Assembly (NCBI RefSeq): GCF_000175635.1
Contig: NZ_ACVP01000003.1
Coordinates: 176,780-240,779, forward strand
Source of the DNA: Corynebacterium tuberculostearicum SK141
Lineage (GTDB): Bacteria > Actinomycetota > Actinomycetes > Mycobacteriales > Mycobacteriaceae
Length of the DNA: 64,000 bases
Direction of reading: 5' to 3'
The translations under genes and the position numbers were made by a program. Below, piece after piece: positions 29,328 through 37,291 of the stretch. Each line of letters begins with the position of its first letter. Positions within the stretch are counted from its first letter, which is position 1. A model generated the notes under the pieces. It saw only the letters and a program-made list of their open reading frames with translations, was not told the DNA's origin and did not search any database.

Positions 29328-29824
29328 TGGCTACCACAATTCCCGCCTCTGTTTCCCGCCGCAAGCGCTTGATCCTAGCCGGCGACATTTTTCTCGGCCT
29401 GGCCATCGTGGCGGCGGCCCTGCACTTCTTCGCGCTTGGCTTGTCTAATCTGCTGTGGCCGATAGCTGGCATTGCGGCGACCATGTGCACCACGTGGCTG
29501 CGCCAGTCCATTCGGCACCTCGACGTTCCCACTACGGAAATGGATGAGTACGAGCTGCGCCTGCATACCAACGCCCGCGACAAGGGCCTGAAAACCGCAT
29601 TGGCCACGGCCATAGTGCTCTTCCTCGTCGCCGGCGCCACCGCCTTTGGGCTGCGCTTCTTCAGCGCGGAGCAGGTTGCGGTGGAGCAGGCGACCTCCGG
29701 GGCTAATATCGCCATCTTCTTTGCCAAGCTCATCTATATCCAGCTGCTGTGGATTCCGTTTGCGGTAGCCAAGGAATTGGCCAATAAGCTCAACGCGGAC
29801 GAGCTGCGCAGCGGCGGCAACTAG
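29327..29824 (+). CDS. Four-helix membrane protein of the second HTH module
   Basis: The 165-residue protein has hydrophobic segments near 15-35, 40-58, 92-115 and 128-150. A cytoplasmic loop rich in charged residues (DVPTTEMDEYELRLHTNARD) lies between helices 2 and 3. The start codon overlaps the HTH stop. It resembles membrane partners of YgzD-type regulators, for which no function is established. Its stop overlaps the end of convergent dnaE2 by 4 bases. Confidence 0.65.
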   Translation: MATTIPASVSRRKRLILAGDIFLGLAIVAAALHFFALGLSNLLWPIAGIAATMCTTWLRQSIRHLDVPTTEMDEYELRLHTNARDKGLKTALATAIVLFLVAGATAFGLRFFSAEQVAVEQATSGANIAIFFAKLIYIQLLWIPFAVAKELANKLNADELRSGGN

Positions 29825-32800
29825 CGGAAGTCACGGGAGCCGCGGGAGAGGAATTTACCAAAGTCCAACGGCTCGAGCTTATCCGCGACCACGCTGACCG
29901 CTCCGGTGGCATTTTGTACGATGCCGCGGATGATCATTGCGCGAGCGGTGCGGGCCAGAACTTTATGCCGCGACCACAATCCGGGTGAGACCATCACGTT
30001 CATCAGGCCGGTTTCATCTTCCACACCCAAAAAGGTCAGGCCAGAAGCAGTACGTGGGCGCTGGCGGTGAGTAATGATGCCGGCGATGCGCACGCGGGTG
30101 CCATCGGGGACATGGGGGAGATGGGAGGCAGGGAGGACGTCGGCAAGCGAGGCACGCACCAGCTCCATCGGCTGCTGATTATGGGTCACGCCGGTCGCGG
30201 CGACGTCGGTAGCCATGAGCTCAAACGCGGACATACCGGGCAGGTGCGGCGAAGCCAGGGCGGACGTACCAGGCAGCATGCCCTCGCGCTCGGTGGCGGC
30301 GACGCCGGCCTGCCACAGCGCTTGGCGACGATCCAGCCCAAGGCACTCCAACGCCCCGGCCGTAGCCAGCGCCTCCACCTGCTCCACGCTGAGATCCGCC
30401 CGGCGCGAAAGATCGGACATGCTAGTAAAAGGCGCGCCCGCCTCCACGCGCTTGGCGGCGGACTCCCCCAGCCCCTTGATGAGGTTAAGGCCCAAGCGAA
30501 TCTCCGCCGATCCCGTCGCATGGGCCTGGGCGCCGGAGTCATTAATGCTTACCGGCAGCACCCGCACGCCGTGGCGCCGAGCATCCTGGATGAGCGACTG
30601 CGGGGAATAGAAACCCATCGGCTGCGCGCGCAGCAACCCCACGCAGAATTCCGCCGGGTAGTGGTATTTAAACCACGCGGAAAAATACACCAGCGAGGCA
30701 AAAGACTGCGAGTGCGATTCCGGGAAGCCATAGGCGGCGAAGGCCACGATTTTTGCCCACAGCTTTTCTGCCACCTCGCCCTCGATACCGTTGGTCTCGC
30801 GCAGGCCGGCAAAGAAGCGGCTGCGCAGCGCGGCCATCTTTTCCGGGGAGCGCTTCGAGCCCATGGCGCGGCGTAGGTCATCGGCCTCGGCGCCGGAAAA
30901 GCCGGCGGCATCGACTGCAATCTGCATCAGCTGTTCCTGGAAAAGCGGGATGCCCAGGGTTTTGCCCAGGGATTTCTCCAACACGGGATGGTCATAGGTG
31001 ACCTCCTCCAATCCATCGCGGCGGCGAAGGTAGGGGTGCACGGACCCGCCCTGGATGGGGCCGGGGCGAATGAGCGCGACCTCGACCACCAAGTCAAAGA
31101 AGCGGCGCGGCTTCAGCCGCGGTAGCGTGGCCAGCTGCGCGCGGGATTCCACTTGGAAGACGCCCACCGCATCGGCGCGGCAGAGCATGTCATAGACCTC
31201 CGGCTCGGCAAGGTCGAGCTCCCACAGGTGCACCTCGCGGCCGGTGGTGGCGCGCACAGCATCGATCATATGGTGCAGCGCCTCCAGCATGCCTAGGCCC
31301 AAGAGATCGAATTTCACCAGGCCGGCGGCCGCGCAATCGTCCTTATCCCACTGCAATACGGAACGATTTTCCATGCGCGCCCATTCCATAGGAACGACGT
31401 CCGCAATGGGCCGATCACATAGCACCATGCCACCGGAGTGGATGCCTAGGTGGCGGGGCTGGCCGAGGAATTGCTCGGCTAATGAGGAGACGTCGGCAGG
31501 CGGCTCAGAGGTACCTTTCGACCACGCATCGGCCGAGCCCTGCGGGTAGCCCAACGCGCGGGCGGCATCGCGCGTAGCTCCCTTGCGGCGATAGGTAATG
31601 ACATTGGCCACCTGCGCGGCGCGATCGCGGCCGTGGGTGCGGTAGACATACTGAATAACTTCCTCGCGGCGGCCGGACTCGATGTCGATATCAATATCGG
31701 GCGGGCCATCGCGGTCCGGGGAGAGAAAGCGCTCGAAGAGCAGCTGCGCGGAGATGGGCTCGGCGTTGGTAATGCCCAGCGCAAAGCACACCGCGGAGTT
31801 GGCGGCCGAGCCGCGGCCTTGGCACAGAATATTCTCGCGGCGGCAAAAATCCACCAGGTCGCACACAATCAGGAAGTAGCCGGGGAAGCCCAGCTGCTTG
31901 ATGACGCCCAGCTCATGCCGAATCTGTTTCCTTGCCGCCTGCCTGATCTCGGCCGGGCGCGAAGCATAGCGGTCCTTAGCGCGGCGCCAGACCTCATGCT
32001 CCAGCCAGCTCATTTCGGTATACCCCTCCGGCACCGGAAAATGCGGCAGGTTGGGAGCGAGCGCGTCCCAGGTAAAGGAACACTCTCGGGCGAGCGCCAC
32101 GGTTTCGGCGATGAGCTCCGGCCGATCCGGCAAGAGTTGCGCCATCTGCTCGCCGGATCGCAGCCAGCCAGCACCCATGGGGTGGGCGTGCGGCGCGGCG
32201 GCCGCAAGGGATTCGCGCCGGGCTAGGGCACGCTTGGCGGCGGCGAGCCGAGCTTGGTCGCGGGTCGCGGCCGCGGGCCGTGCGGTTGCGATGGCCCGCA
32301 GGTTATTGTATTTATCGAGGAAACGGTGCTGATCCGCATCCTCGGGGGACATGCTGCACGAATATTCGAGAACTATGCTGTCTATTTTTATTCTTTCGAG
32401 CAGGTTATCGATTTCCGCTAGCGCCTCCGGCCCCACCAGAAAGAAGCACTCCCCTTCCAGTTCGCGTGCCACCTCATCTAACGGCGGATAAGCTACGCGA
32501 TCCTTCTCCCCAGCCTCCATTCGGGCGCGCGCGATGAGGCGCGACAGGCGGCGATAGCCCTCCGGAGTGCGTGCCAGCACGGTCACCGGGGCCTCCGCAA
32601 GCGATAGCTCCGCACCATATACGGCGGGAAGTCCTGCTTTAGCTGCGGCTTCAGCAAATTTCATCAGGCCATAAAAGCCATCGCAGTCTACAATGGCCAG
32701 CCCCTCAAGGCCCAGCTCTACAGCTCGGGCCACCAGTTCCTCCGGCTCGGCGGCGCCGTCAAGAAAGCTATAGGAACTTACCGCGTGCAACTCCGCGAAG

Positions 32801-32940
32801 GGGACGGCGGAGTGACCACGCCGAGCAGAATCCGCTGGCCCATGAAGGTGATTAACCGGCACGGGCGCAGTAGATTCGCGACCAGAGAGAATGCGCTCCA
32901 CCCGCGACCACGACAGTGCTTTTCCGCCATTAAATTCCAC
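29821..32940 (-). CDS. dnaE2: Error-prone DNA polymerase III alpha subunit DnaE2 (ImuC)
   Basis: This translesion polymerase of SOS mutagenesis has 1039 residues, typical of the DnaE2 branch. Order: PHP domain (FAELHAVSSYSFLDGAAEPE near residue 48), palm with catalytic acidic motif PDIDIDIESGRREEV and GRGSAANSAVCFALGI, fingers, helix-hairpin region, and OB-fold (RVRIAGIITHRQRPRTASGL). The first His pair of the PHP motif is degenerate (LHAVS), as in many DnaE2. A LexA-like box lies 17 bases before the ATG. Its partners ImuA' and ImuB are encoded 4.3 kb away on the same strand. It contains a CTTGCCGACGYC copy at 30136. Confidence 0.95.
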   Translation of the reverse strand: MEFNGGKALSWSRVERILSGRESTAPVPVNHLHGPADSARRGHSAVPFAELHAVSSYSFLDGAAEPEELVARAVELGLEGLAIVDCDGFYGLMKFAEAAAKAGLPAVYGAELSLAEAPVTVLARTPEGYRRLSRLIARARMEAGEKDRVAYPPLDEVARELEGECFFLVGPEALAEIDNLLERIKIDSIVLEYSCSMSPEDADQHRFLDKYNNLRAIATARPAAATRDQARLAAAKRALARRESLAAAAPHAHPMGAGWLRSGEQMAQLLPDRPELIAETVALARECSFTWDALAPNLPHFPVPEGYTEMSWLEHEVWRRAKDRYASRPAEIRQAARKQIRHELGVIKQLGFPGYFLIVCDLVDFCRRENILCQGRGSAANSAVCFALGITNAEPISAQLLFERFLSPDRDGPPDIDIDIESGRREEVIQYVYRTHGRDRAAQVANVITYRRKGATRDAARALGYPQGSADAWSKGTSEPPADVSSLAEQFLGQPRHLGIHSGGMVLCDRPIADVVPMEWARMENRSVLQWDKDDCAAAGLVKFDLLGLGMLEALHHMIDAVRATTGREVHLWELDLAEPEVYDMLCRADAVGVFQVESRAQLATLPRLKPRRFFDLVVEVALIRPGPIQGGSVHPYLRRRDGLEEVTYDHPVLEKSLGKTLGIPLFQEQLMQIAVDAAGFSGAEADDLRRAMGSKRSPEKMAALRSRFFAGLRETNGIEGEVAEKLWAKIVAFAAYGFPESHSQSFASLVYFSAWFKYHYPAEFCVGLLRAQPMGFYSPQSLIQDARRHGVRVLPVSINDSGAQAHATGSAEIRLGLNLIKGLGESAAKRVEAGAPFTSMSDLSRRADLSVEQVEALATAGALECLGLDRRQALWQAGVAATEREGMLPGTSALASPHLPGMSAFELMATDVAATGVTHNQQPMELVRASLADVLPASHLPHVPDGTRVRIAGIITHRQRPRTASGLTFLGVEDETGLMNVMVSPGLWSRHKVLARTARAMIIRGIVQNATGAVSVVADKLEPLDFGKFLSRGSRDFR

Positions 32941-32956
32941 TCCAGACAGCGTAATA

Positions 32957-32972
32957 TCGAATCATTGTTCTA
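32957..32972. promoter_or_regulatory. LexA-like SOS box upstream of dnaE2
   Basis: TCGAATCATTGTTCTA keeps the outer TCGAA and TGTTC arms of the actinobacterial SOS box TCGAACANNTGTTCGA, with three mismatches. It lies 17 bases upstream of the dnaE2 start on the reverse strand and could also affect the divergent metQ promoter. Confidence 0.6.
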
Positions 32973-33001
32973 TACAAGCCGGTGGGGCGTGATGTTCACA
33001 A

Positions 33002-33017
33002 TAGACAAAGCGGTTCG
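33002..33017 (+). promoter_or_regulatory. McbR-like operator upstream of metQ
   Basis: TAGACAAAGCGGTTCG has a perfect left half of TAGAC-N6-GTCTA and a weak right half. Its core AGACaAAGCGGT matches, with one difference, the AGACCAAGCGGT core of the metY box read on the other strand. Methionine-uptake genes are known McbR targets in C. glutamicum. Confidence 0.45.
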
Positions 33018-33077
33018 CTGATTGCTAAGTTGCTAAACAAGCAAATTATTTCAACTCCTACAAGAAGGGGATTCCCC

Positions 33078-33941
33078 ATGCAGATCCGTCGCGTAGTGGC
33101 TGCTACCGCCGCCGTAACCATCGCCGCCACCAGCCTGGTGGCATGCTCTTCCGACTCCGATGACTCCAAGGCCATCAAAGTCGGCACCACCGATGACGCA
33201 AAGAAGGCTTGGGTAGCGTTCGAGCAGGAAGCAAAGAACGCAGGCTATGACATCGATATCCAGCCTTTCGCGGATTACAACACCCCGAACCAGGCTCTGG
33301 ACCAGGGCGAGCTGGACACCAATAACTTCCAGCACCTGAAGTTCTTGGCGGAGTATAACCACGGCAACAGCACCAACCTGGTGCCTATCGTGGCTACCGA
33401 GATCGTGCCGCTGGCACTGTTCTGGAAGGACCACGACTCCCTCGACGGCATCGAGGGCGAAGAGGTCGCCATCCCGAATGACTCCACCAACCAGGCTCGC
33501 GCCATCAACGTGTTGGTTCAGGCCGGCCTTCTCACCCTGAAGGACAAGGACAACCTGGAGCCCACCCCGCTGGACATCGATGAGAAGAAGTCCAAGGTCA
33601 AGGTCACCCCGGTAGATGCCGCACAGACCACGTCCGCACACGGCGAGGGCACCCCGGCGATTATCAATAACTCCTTCTTGGAGCGCGCCGGCATCGACCC
33701 AGCCACCGCCATCTTCCAGGACGACCCGAACTCTGAAGAGGCAGAGCCGTACATCAACGTCTTCGCCGTCCGCGAGGAAGATGCCGATAACGAGGACATC
33801 AAGAAGCTCGCCGAGCTATGGCACAGCGACGCCGTCCAGGAGGGCGTTGACGAAGACTCCGCCGGCACCTCCGTCGAGGTGGAGCGCAGCCAGGAGGATC
33901 TGCAGAAGATCCTGGATAAGCTCGAAGCAGATCTGGACTAA
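33078..33941 (+). CDS. metQ: Methionine ABC transporter substrate-binding lipoprotein
   Basis: This 287-residue NlpA/MetQ lipoprotein captures D/L-methionine outside the membrane. The signal peptide ends in the lipobox LVACSS (lipidated Cys near residue 23). Family blocks include VGTTDDAKKAW, DYNTPNQALDQGELDTNNFQ, VPIVATEIVPLALFWKDHDS and IPNDSTNQARAINVL. The ATG at 33078 follows AGAAGGGG. It is the first gene of metQ-metN-metI, separated from metN by a hairpin that probably lets metQ be made in excess. Confidence 0.93.
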   Translation: MQIRRVVAATAAVTIAATSLVACSSDSDDSKAIKVGTTDDAKKAWVAFEQEAKNAGYDIDIQPFADYNTPNQALDQGELDTNNFQHLKFLAEYNHGNSTNLVPIVATEIVPLALFWKDHDSLDGIEGEEVAIPNDSTNQARAINVLVQAGLLTLKDKDNLEPTPLDIDEKKSKVKVTPVDAAQTTSAHGEGTPAIINNSFLERAGIDPATAIFQDDPNSEEAEPYINVFAVREEDADNEDIKKLAELWHSDAVQEGVDEDSAGTSVEVERSQEDLQKILDKLEADLD

Positions 33942-33956
33942 TCACCCTTGCTTTTA

Positions 33957-33983
33957 CCCCGCCGGAGACCCCGGCGGGGTTTG
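33957..33983 (+). terminator. Hairpin between metQ and metN (attenuating terminator)
   Basis: CCCCGCCGG (33957-33965) and CCGGCGGGG (33971-33979) form a perfect 9-bp stem with a 5-base loop followed by TTT only. This short T run suggests partial readthrough into metNI rather than complete termination. Confidence 0.75.
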
Positions 33984-34011
33984 GCACTTTCCTAGCTAAG
34001 GACGCAAACAC

Positions 34012-35049
34012 GTGGCAGATTCCACCCACCGCGGCACCCGCATTGAGTTCCGCGAGATCACCAAGATCTTTAAGCAGAAAAAAGCGCGAATTAAGGCGCT
34101 CGACCATGTCTCCATGACCATCGAGCCTGGCGAAATCGTCGGCATCATTGGTTATTCCGGCGCCGGCAAGTCCACCCTCGTGCGCATGATCAACGGCCTG
34201 GACACCCCATCCTCTGGCGAGCTACTGCTCGACGAGACCAATATCGTTGGCATGTCCGAGCGGAAACTGCGTGGCATTCGCCGCAATATCGGCATGATCT
34301 TCCAGCAGTTCAACCTGATGAGCTCGCGCACCGCGGCCGGCAATATTGAATACCCGCTGCAGCTGCAGGGCGTCGGCAAGCAAGAGCGCGCCAAGCGCGT
34401 GCAAGAGCTGCTGGACTTCGTCGGCCTAGGAGACAAAGGCAAGAGCTACCCGGAGCAGCTTTCCGGCGGCCAGAAGCAGCGCGTTGGCATTGCCCGTGCG
34501 CTGGCCACTAACCCTTCGCTGCTGCTTGCCGACGAAGCCACTTCCGCCCTCGACCCCACCACCACACAGGAAGTCCTCGACCTCCTGCGCCGGGTGAACA
34601 AGGAATTCGGCATCACCATCGTGGTTATTACCCACGAGATGGAAGTCGTTCGCTCCATCGCCGATAAGGTCGCCGTGATGGAAAACGGCCGCGTAGTAGA
34701 GCAAGGCAGCGTCTATGAGGTCTTCTCCAACCCGCAGACCTCCGTGGCCGCCAAGTTCGTGGCCACCTCGCTGCGCAACGAACCCGACGTCGTCGAAACC
34801 GACGACCTGCTTGCGCACGAAGGCCGCCTGTTTACCATCAACCTGACCGAGGAATCTGGCTTCTTCACCGCCGCCGCTCGGCTCAAGGAAGCCGGCGTGT
34901 CCATCGCCGTTGTCCACGGCGGTATCACCACGTTGCAGCAGCATTCCTTTGGCAAGCTGACCGTGCGGCTTAGCGGCGATAATAACGCCATTGAAGAGTT
35001 CTACCGCACGCTTTCTACCACCACCCAGATTGAGGAGATTGCACGATGA
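34012..35049 (+). CDS. metN: Methionine ABC transporter ATPase
   Basis: The 345-residue ATPase starts with GTG at 34012 after AAGGACGC. Walker A is GYSGAGKST, the signature is QLSGGQKQRVGIARAL, and Walker B is LLLADEATSALD. The C-terminal ACT-like NIL domain (about 265-345: FTINLTEESGFFTAAARLKE) is the methionine-sensing domain that inhibits transport when the cell is replete. It overlaps metI by 4 bases. The Walker B codons contain a near copy of the dispersed word (CTTGCCGACG at 34525). Confidence 0.96.
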   Translation: MADSTHRGTRIEFREITKIFKQKKARIKALDHVSMTIEPGEIVGIIGYSGAGKSTLVRMINGLDTPSSGELLLDETNIVGMSERKLRGIRRNIGMIFQQFNLMSSRTAAGNIEYPLQLQGVGKQERAKRVQELLDFVGLGDKGKSYPEQLSGGQKQRVGIARALATNPSLLLADEATSALDPTTTQEVLDLLRRVNKEFGITIVVITHEMEVVRSIADKVAVMENGRVVEQGSVYEVFSNPQTSVAAKFVATSLRNEPDVVETDDLLAHEGRLFTINLTEESGFFTAAARLKEAGVSIAVVHGGITTLQQHSFGKLTVRLSGDNNAIEEFYRTLSTTTQIEEIAR

Positions 35050-35726
35050 CCGTCACCAACCTCGCCCAAGCCAACTGGGACCGCCTCGGCCCTTCACTAG
35101 CCGAGGCCATCGTCGATACCCTCATCATGGTCTCGACCACCCTCATCGTCTCCGGCATCCTCGGCCTTGGCCTGGGCATGCTGCTCTACACCACCCGCAC
35201 GGGCGGCATCCTGCAAAACAGGTTTGTCTACGTCATTGTGAACCTGCTGGTGAACTTCGTCCGCCCCATCCCGTTCATCATCTTGCTGGCCTTTGCCCAG
35301 CCGTTGACCGTCGCTGTAATGGGCGGCTCCATCGGCCGCGGCCCGGCCACCTTCGTTATGGTGATCGCCGCAACCTTCTCCGTGGCCCGCGTGGTGGAGC
35401 AAAACCTCGTGGCCATCGATCCCGGTGTTATCGAGGCCGCCCGCTCCATGGGTGCCTCGCCGTGGAAGATCATTACCTCCGTCATCGTTCCGGAGGCCCT
35501 CGGCCCGCTGATTCTGGGCTACACCTTCCTGTTCATCGCCATCGTGGATATGTCCGCCATGGCCGGCTACGTCGGCGGCGGCGGCTTGGGTGACTTTGCC
35601 ATCGTCTACGGCTACCGCGCCTTCGAGTGGGAAGTCACCGTCGTGGCTACGCTCATCATCATCGTGCTGGTGCAGGCCGCCCAGTTCCTCGGCAACTGGC
35701 TCTCTTCCAAGGTCATGCGCCGCTAG
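35046..35726 (+). CDS. metI: Methionine ABC transporter permease
   Basis: The 226-residue permease has five predicted helices. It carries the EAA loop typical of importers: VEQNLVAIDPGVIEAARSMG followed by ASPWKIITSVIVPEALGPL. Near the C-terminus AGYVGGGGLGDFAIVYGY is characteristic of MetI. The ATG overlaps the metN stop (ATGA). Seven bases after its stop lies an intergenic copy of the CTTGCCGACGYC word. Confidence 0.95.
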   Translation: MTVTNLAQANWDRLGPSLAEAIVDTLIMVSTTLIVSGILGLGLGMLLYTTRTGGILQNRFVYVIVNLLVNFVRPIPFIILLAFAQPLTVAVMGGSIGRGPATFVMVIAATFSVARVVEQNLVAIDPGVIEAARSMGASPWKIITSVIVPEALGPLILGYTFLFIAIVDMSAMAGYVGGGGLGDFAIVYGYRAFEWEVTVVATLIIIVLVQAAQFLGNWLSSKVMRR

Positions 35727-35732
35727 CCCCCG

Positions 35733-35744
35733 CTTGCCGACGCC
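35733..35744 (+). repeat. Intergenic copy of the dispersed CTTGCCGACGYC word
   Basis: CGCTTGCCGACGCC (with its CG prefix from 35731) lies in the 36-base gap between metI and the convergent sucrase/ferredoxin gene. It is the only copy outside coding sequence, which argues that the word is selected as DNA and not only as codons for Leu-Ala-Asp-Ala. Confidence 0.75.
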
Positions 35745-35762
35745 GCCCCCGCCCCGCGCAGC

Positions 35763-36623
35763 CTACTCCGCGACCGGCTCCACGCCGGTCGCTACGATGG
35801 CTTGGCCTTTCTTCGGCGCATCGCCGCAGGAGGAGACCACGCCTTCTACCTCGCGCTCCTCGAGCGCCACGCGCCAGCGCCGGCCGTCAGTGTGGCTGAC
35901 CTCGCCGCCGTCGGTGGCGGTGAGCTGGCCATAGGAGAGGTCCTCGCCGGCGTCGATAAGCGAGCGGGCCACCGCCAACTCCGCCACCTGGCCGCGCGGG
36001 CCGAAAATACCGCGCCCGCGATTTACCGGGTAGAAATACTTCCCCTTCGCCGCCGCCGCAATCATCTGCGCGGCGGCTTCTTTATTCATGCGGCCAAAGG
36101 AATAGGCCCATGGCATAAGCATGACCGACGGCGCGAACCGGTGCCCCTTCGTGTGCGAGGTCTCCCACACCATATCCGGATAATCCGCCACCAGCTCCGC
36201 AGCCAGCGGCCGGCCCTTGACCGCACAGCACGTATCGCGCTTCGCATGCGTACACACCAGCACTAGCGGCGTATCCAAAGAGCCGCCCCCATTGCGGCCA
36301 GGCCCGGTCAGATCCAGATCGAGGATTTTCTCTGGGCCCGTCAGCAGCACGAGTTCCATCACGCCCTGTTCGGCCCACACCAGGTAGCAGCGGTGCATCT
36401 TGCCCACCTGGCGACCGTTGCGGCCCGGCCGGCGAATAAGCTGCAGCCCCGCCGCGCCCTTCAGCTTGGACTTAAGCTGCGCTGTGAGCTCCGGCCCAAA
36501 GGTATCGCCATCAAGCACGTCTCGCGACCATCCACCCGGCCACTCGAAAAGCACATAGACGGATTCCTTCTTCGCCGTGCCCGGCAGCGGCTCTACCTGG
36601 ATATCTGAACAGAACTCGGTCAT
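35763..36623 (-). CDS. Sucrase/ferredoxin-like family protein
   Basis: The 286-residue protein has a thioredoxin-like ferredoxin fold. The key block VLVCTHAKRDTCCAVKGRPL holds the Cys residues that bind the [2Fe-2S] cluster in this family; HTKGHRFAPSVMLMPWAYSF follows. Members are named after a misannotated 'sucrase'; the likely role is electron transfer with an unknown partner. It stands alone, convergent to metI. Confidence 0.85.
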   Translation of the reverse strand: MTEFCSDIQVEPLPGTAKKESVYVLFEWPGGWSRDVLDGDTFGPELTAQLKSKLKGAAGLQLIRRPGRNGRQVGKMHRCYLVWAEQGVMELVLLTGPEKILDLDLTGPGRNGGGSLDTPLVLVCTHAKRDTCCAVKGRPLAAELVADYPDMVWETSHTKGHRFAPSVMLMPWAYSFGRMNKEAAAQMIAAAAKGKYFYPVNRGRGIFGPRGQVAELAVARSLIDAGEDLSYGQLTATDGGEVSHTDGRRWRVALEEREVEGVVSSCGDAPKKGQAIVATGVEPVAE

Positions 36624-36733
36624 ATACCTAAGCCTAACCTTTCTGCATTCCAGCTCACACCCTTGGCAACAATTCGGCCACGAAGTACCCCCTCAGCTAT
36701 ACAGTTCACGGCCGAAAATATAACCTAGGGGAC

Positions 36734-37291
36734 ATGTTGAAAGTCCGTCTCGCCGCAACGCTTCTCGTCGCTGCTTCTCTCAGCGGCTGCGCCGCCCACG
36801 AGACGGACCGCACCACCATGGCCGCGTCTGCGGATAACTCCCAGCTCAATCCGCTAGGCCAGGCCAATATGGAGATGAAAACCCTCCGGCCGCAGGCGCC
36901 CTCCGAGCTCACGGTGACCGACGTGCGCATCGGCCGGCACGAGGGTTTTGAGCGCGTCGTCTTCGAGCTCGACGGCGGCGGCACTCCCGGCTGGTTCGTG
37001 GACTATGCCGACACGCCCACGCAGCAGGGCTCCGGCAAGACCATTGACCACTCCGGCGAGACCGCACTCAATGTCAATATCGACGGCGTGGTCTATCCCT
37101 TCGAGGCCGGCAAAGATGATCCTCGCATCGGCGTGGTGGATGCCCCTACGGAAGGAATTGTCACCCAAGTGGTCAATGGCGGCACTTACGAGGGCCGCTG
37201 CCAATTTGTCATCGGCATGACCTCCCGCAAGCCTTATTCCGTGCAGGTGCTCGATAACCCCACCCGCCTCGTGGTCGATATTCGCGATTAA
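36734..37291 (+). CDS. Lipoprotein with AMIN-like domain
   Basis: The 185-residue protein has a lipoprotein signal with lipobox LSGCAA (Cys near 19). Its C-terminal region is a beta-rich AMIN-like domain (LTVDVRIGRHEGFERVVFEL-type start near 60, and VQVLDNPTRLVVDIRD at the end). It ends in the domain, with no amidase attached. Such proteins bind cell-wall glycans in related families. Its stop overlaps that of convergent imuB by 4 bases. Confidence 0.75.
   Translation: MLKVRLAATLLVAASLSGCAAHETDRTTMAASADNSQLNPLGQANMEMKTLRPQAPSELTVTDVRIGRHEGFERVVFELDGGGTPGWFVDYADTPTQQGSGKTIDHSGETALNVNIDGVVYPFEAGKDDPRIGVVDAPTEGIVTQVVNGGTYEGRCQFVIGMTSRKPYSVQVLDNPTRLVVDIRD

Noticed and set aside
34525..34534. CTTGCCGACG in metN as another copy of the dispersed word
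   Set aside because: It lacks the YC end and sits on the Walker B codons for LLADEA, where coding alone can explain it; I count it only as a near copy.
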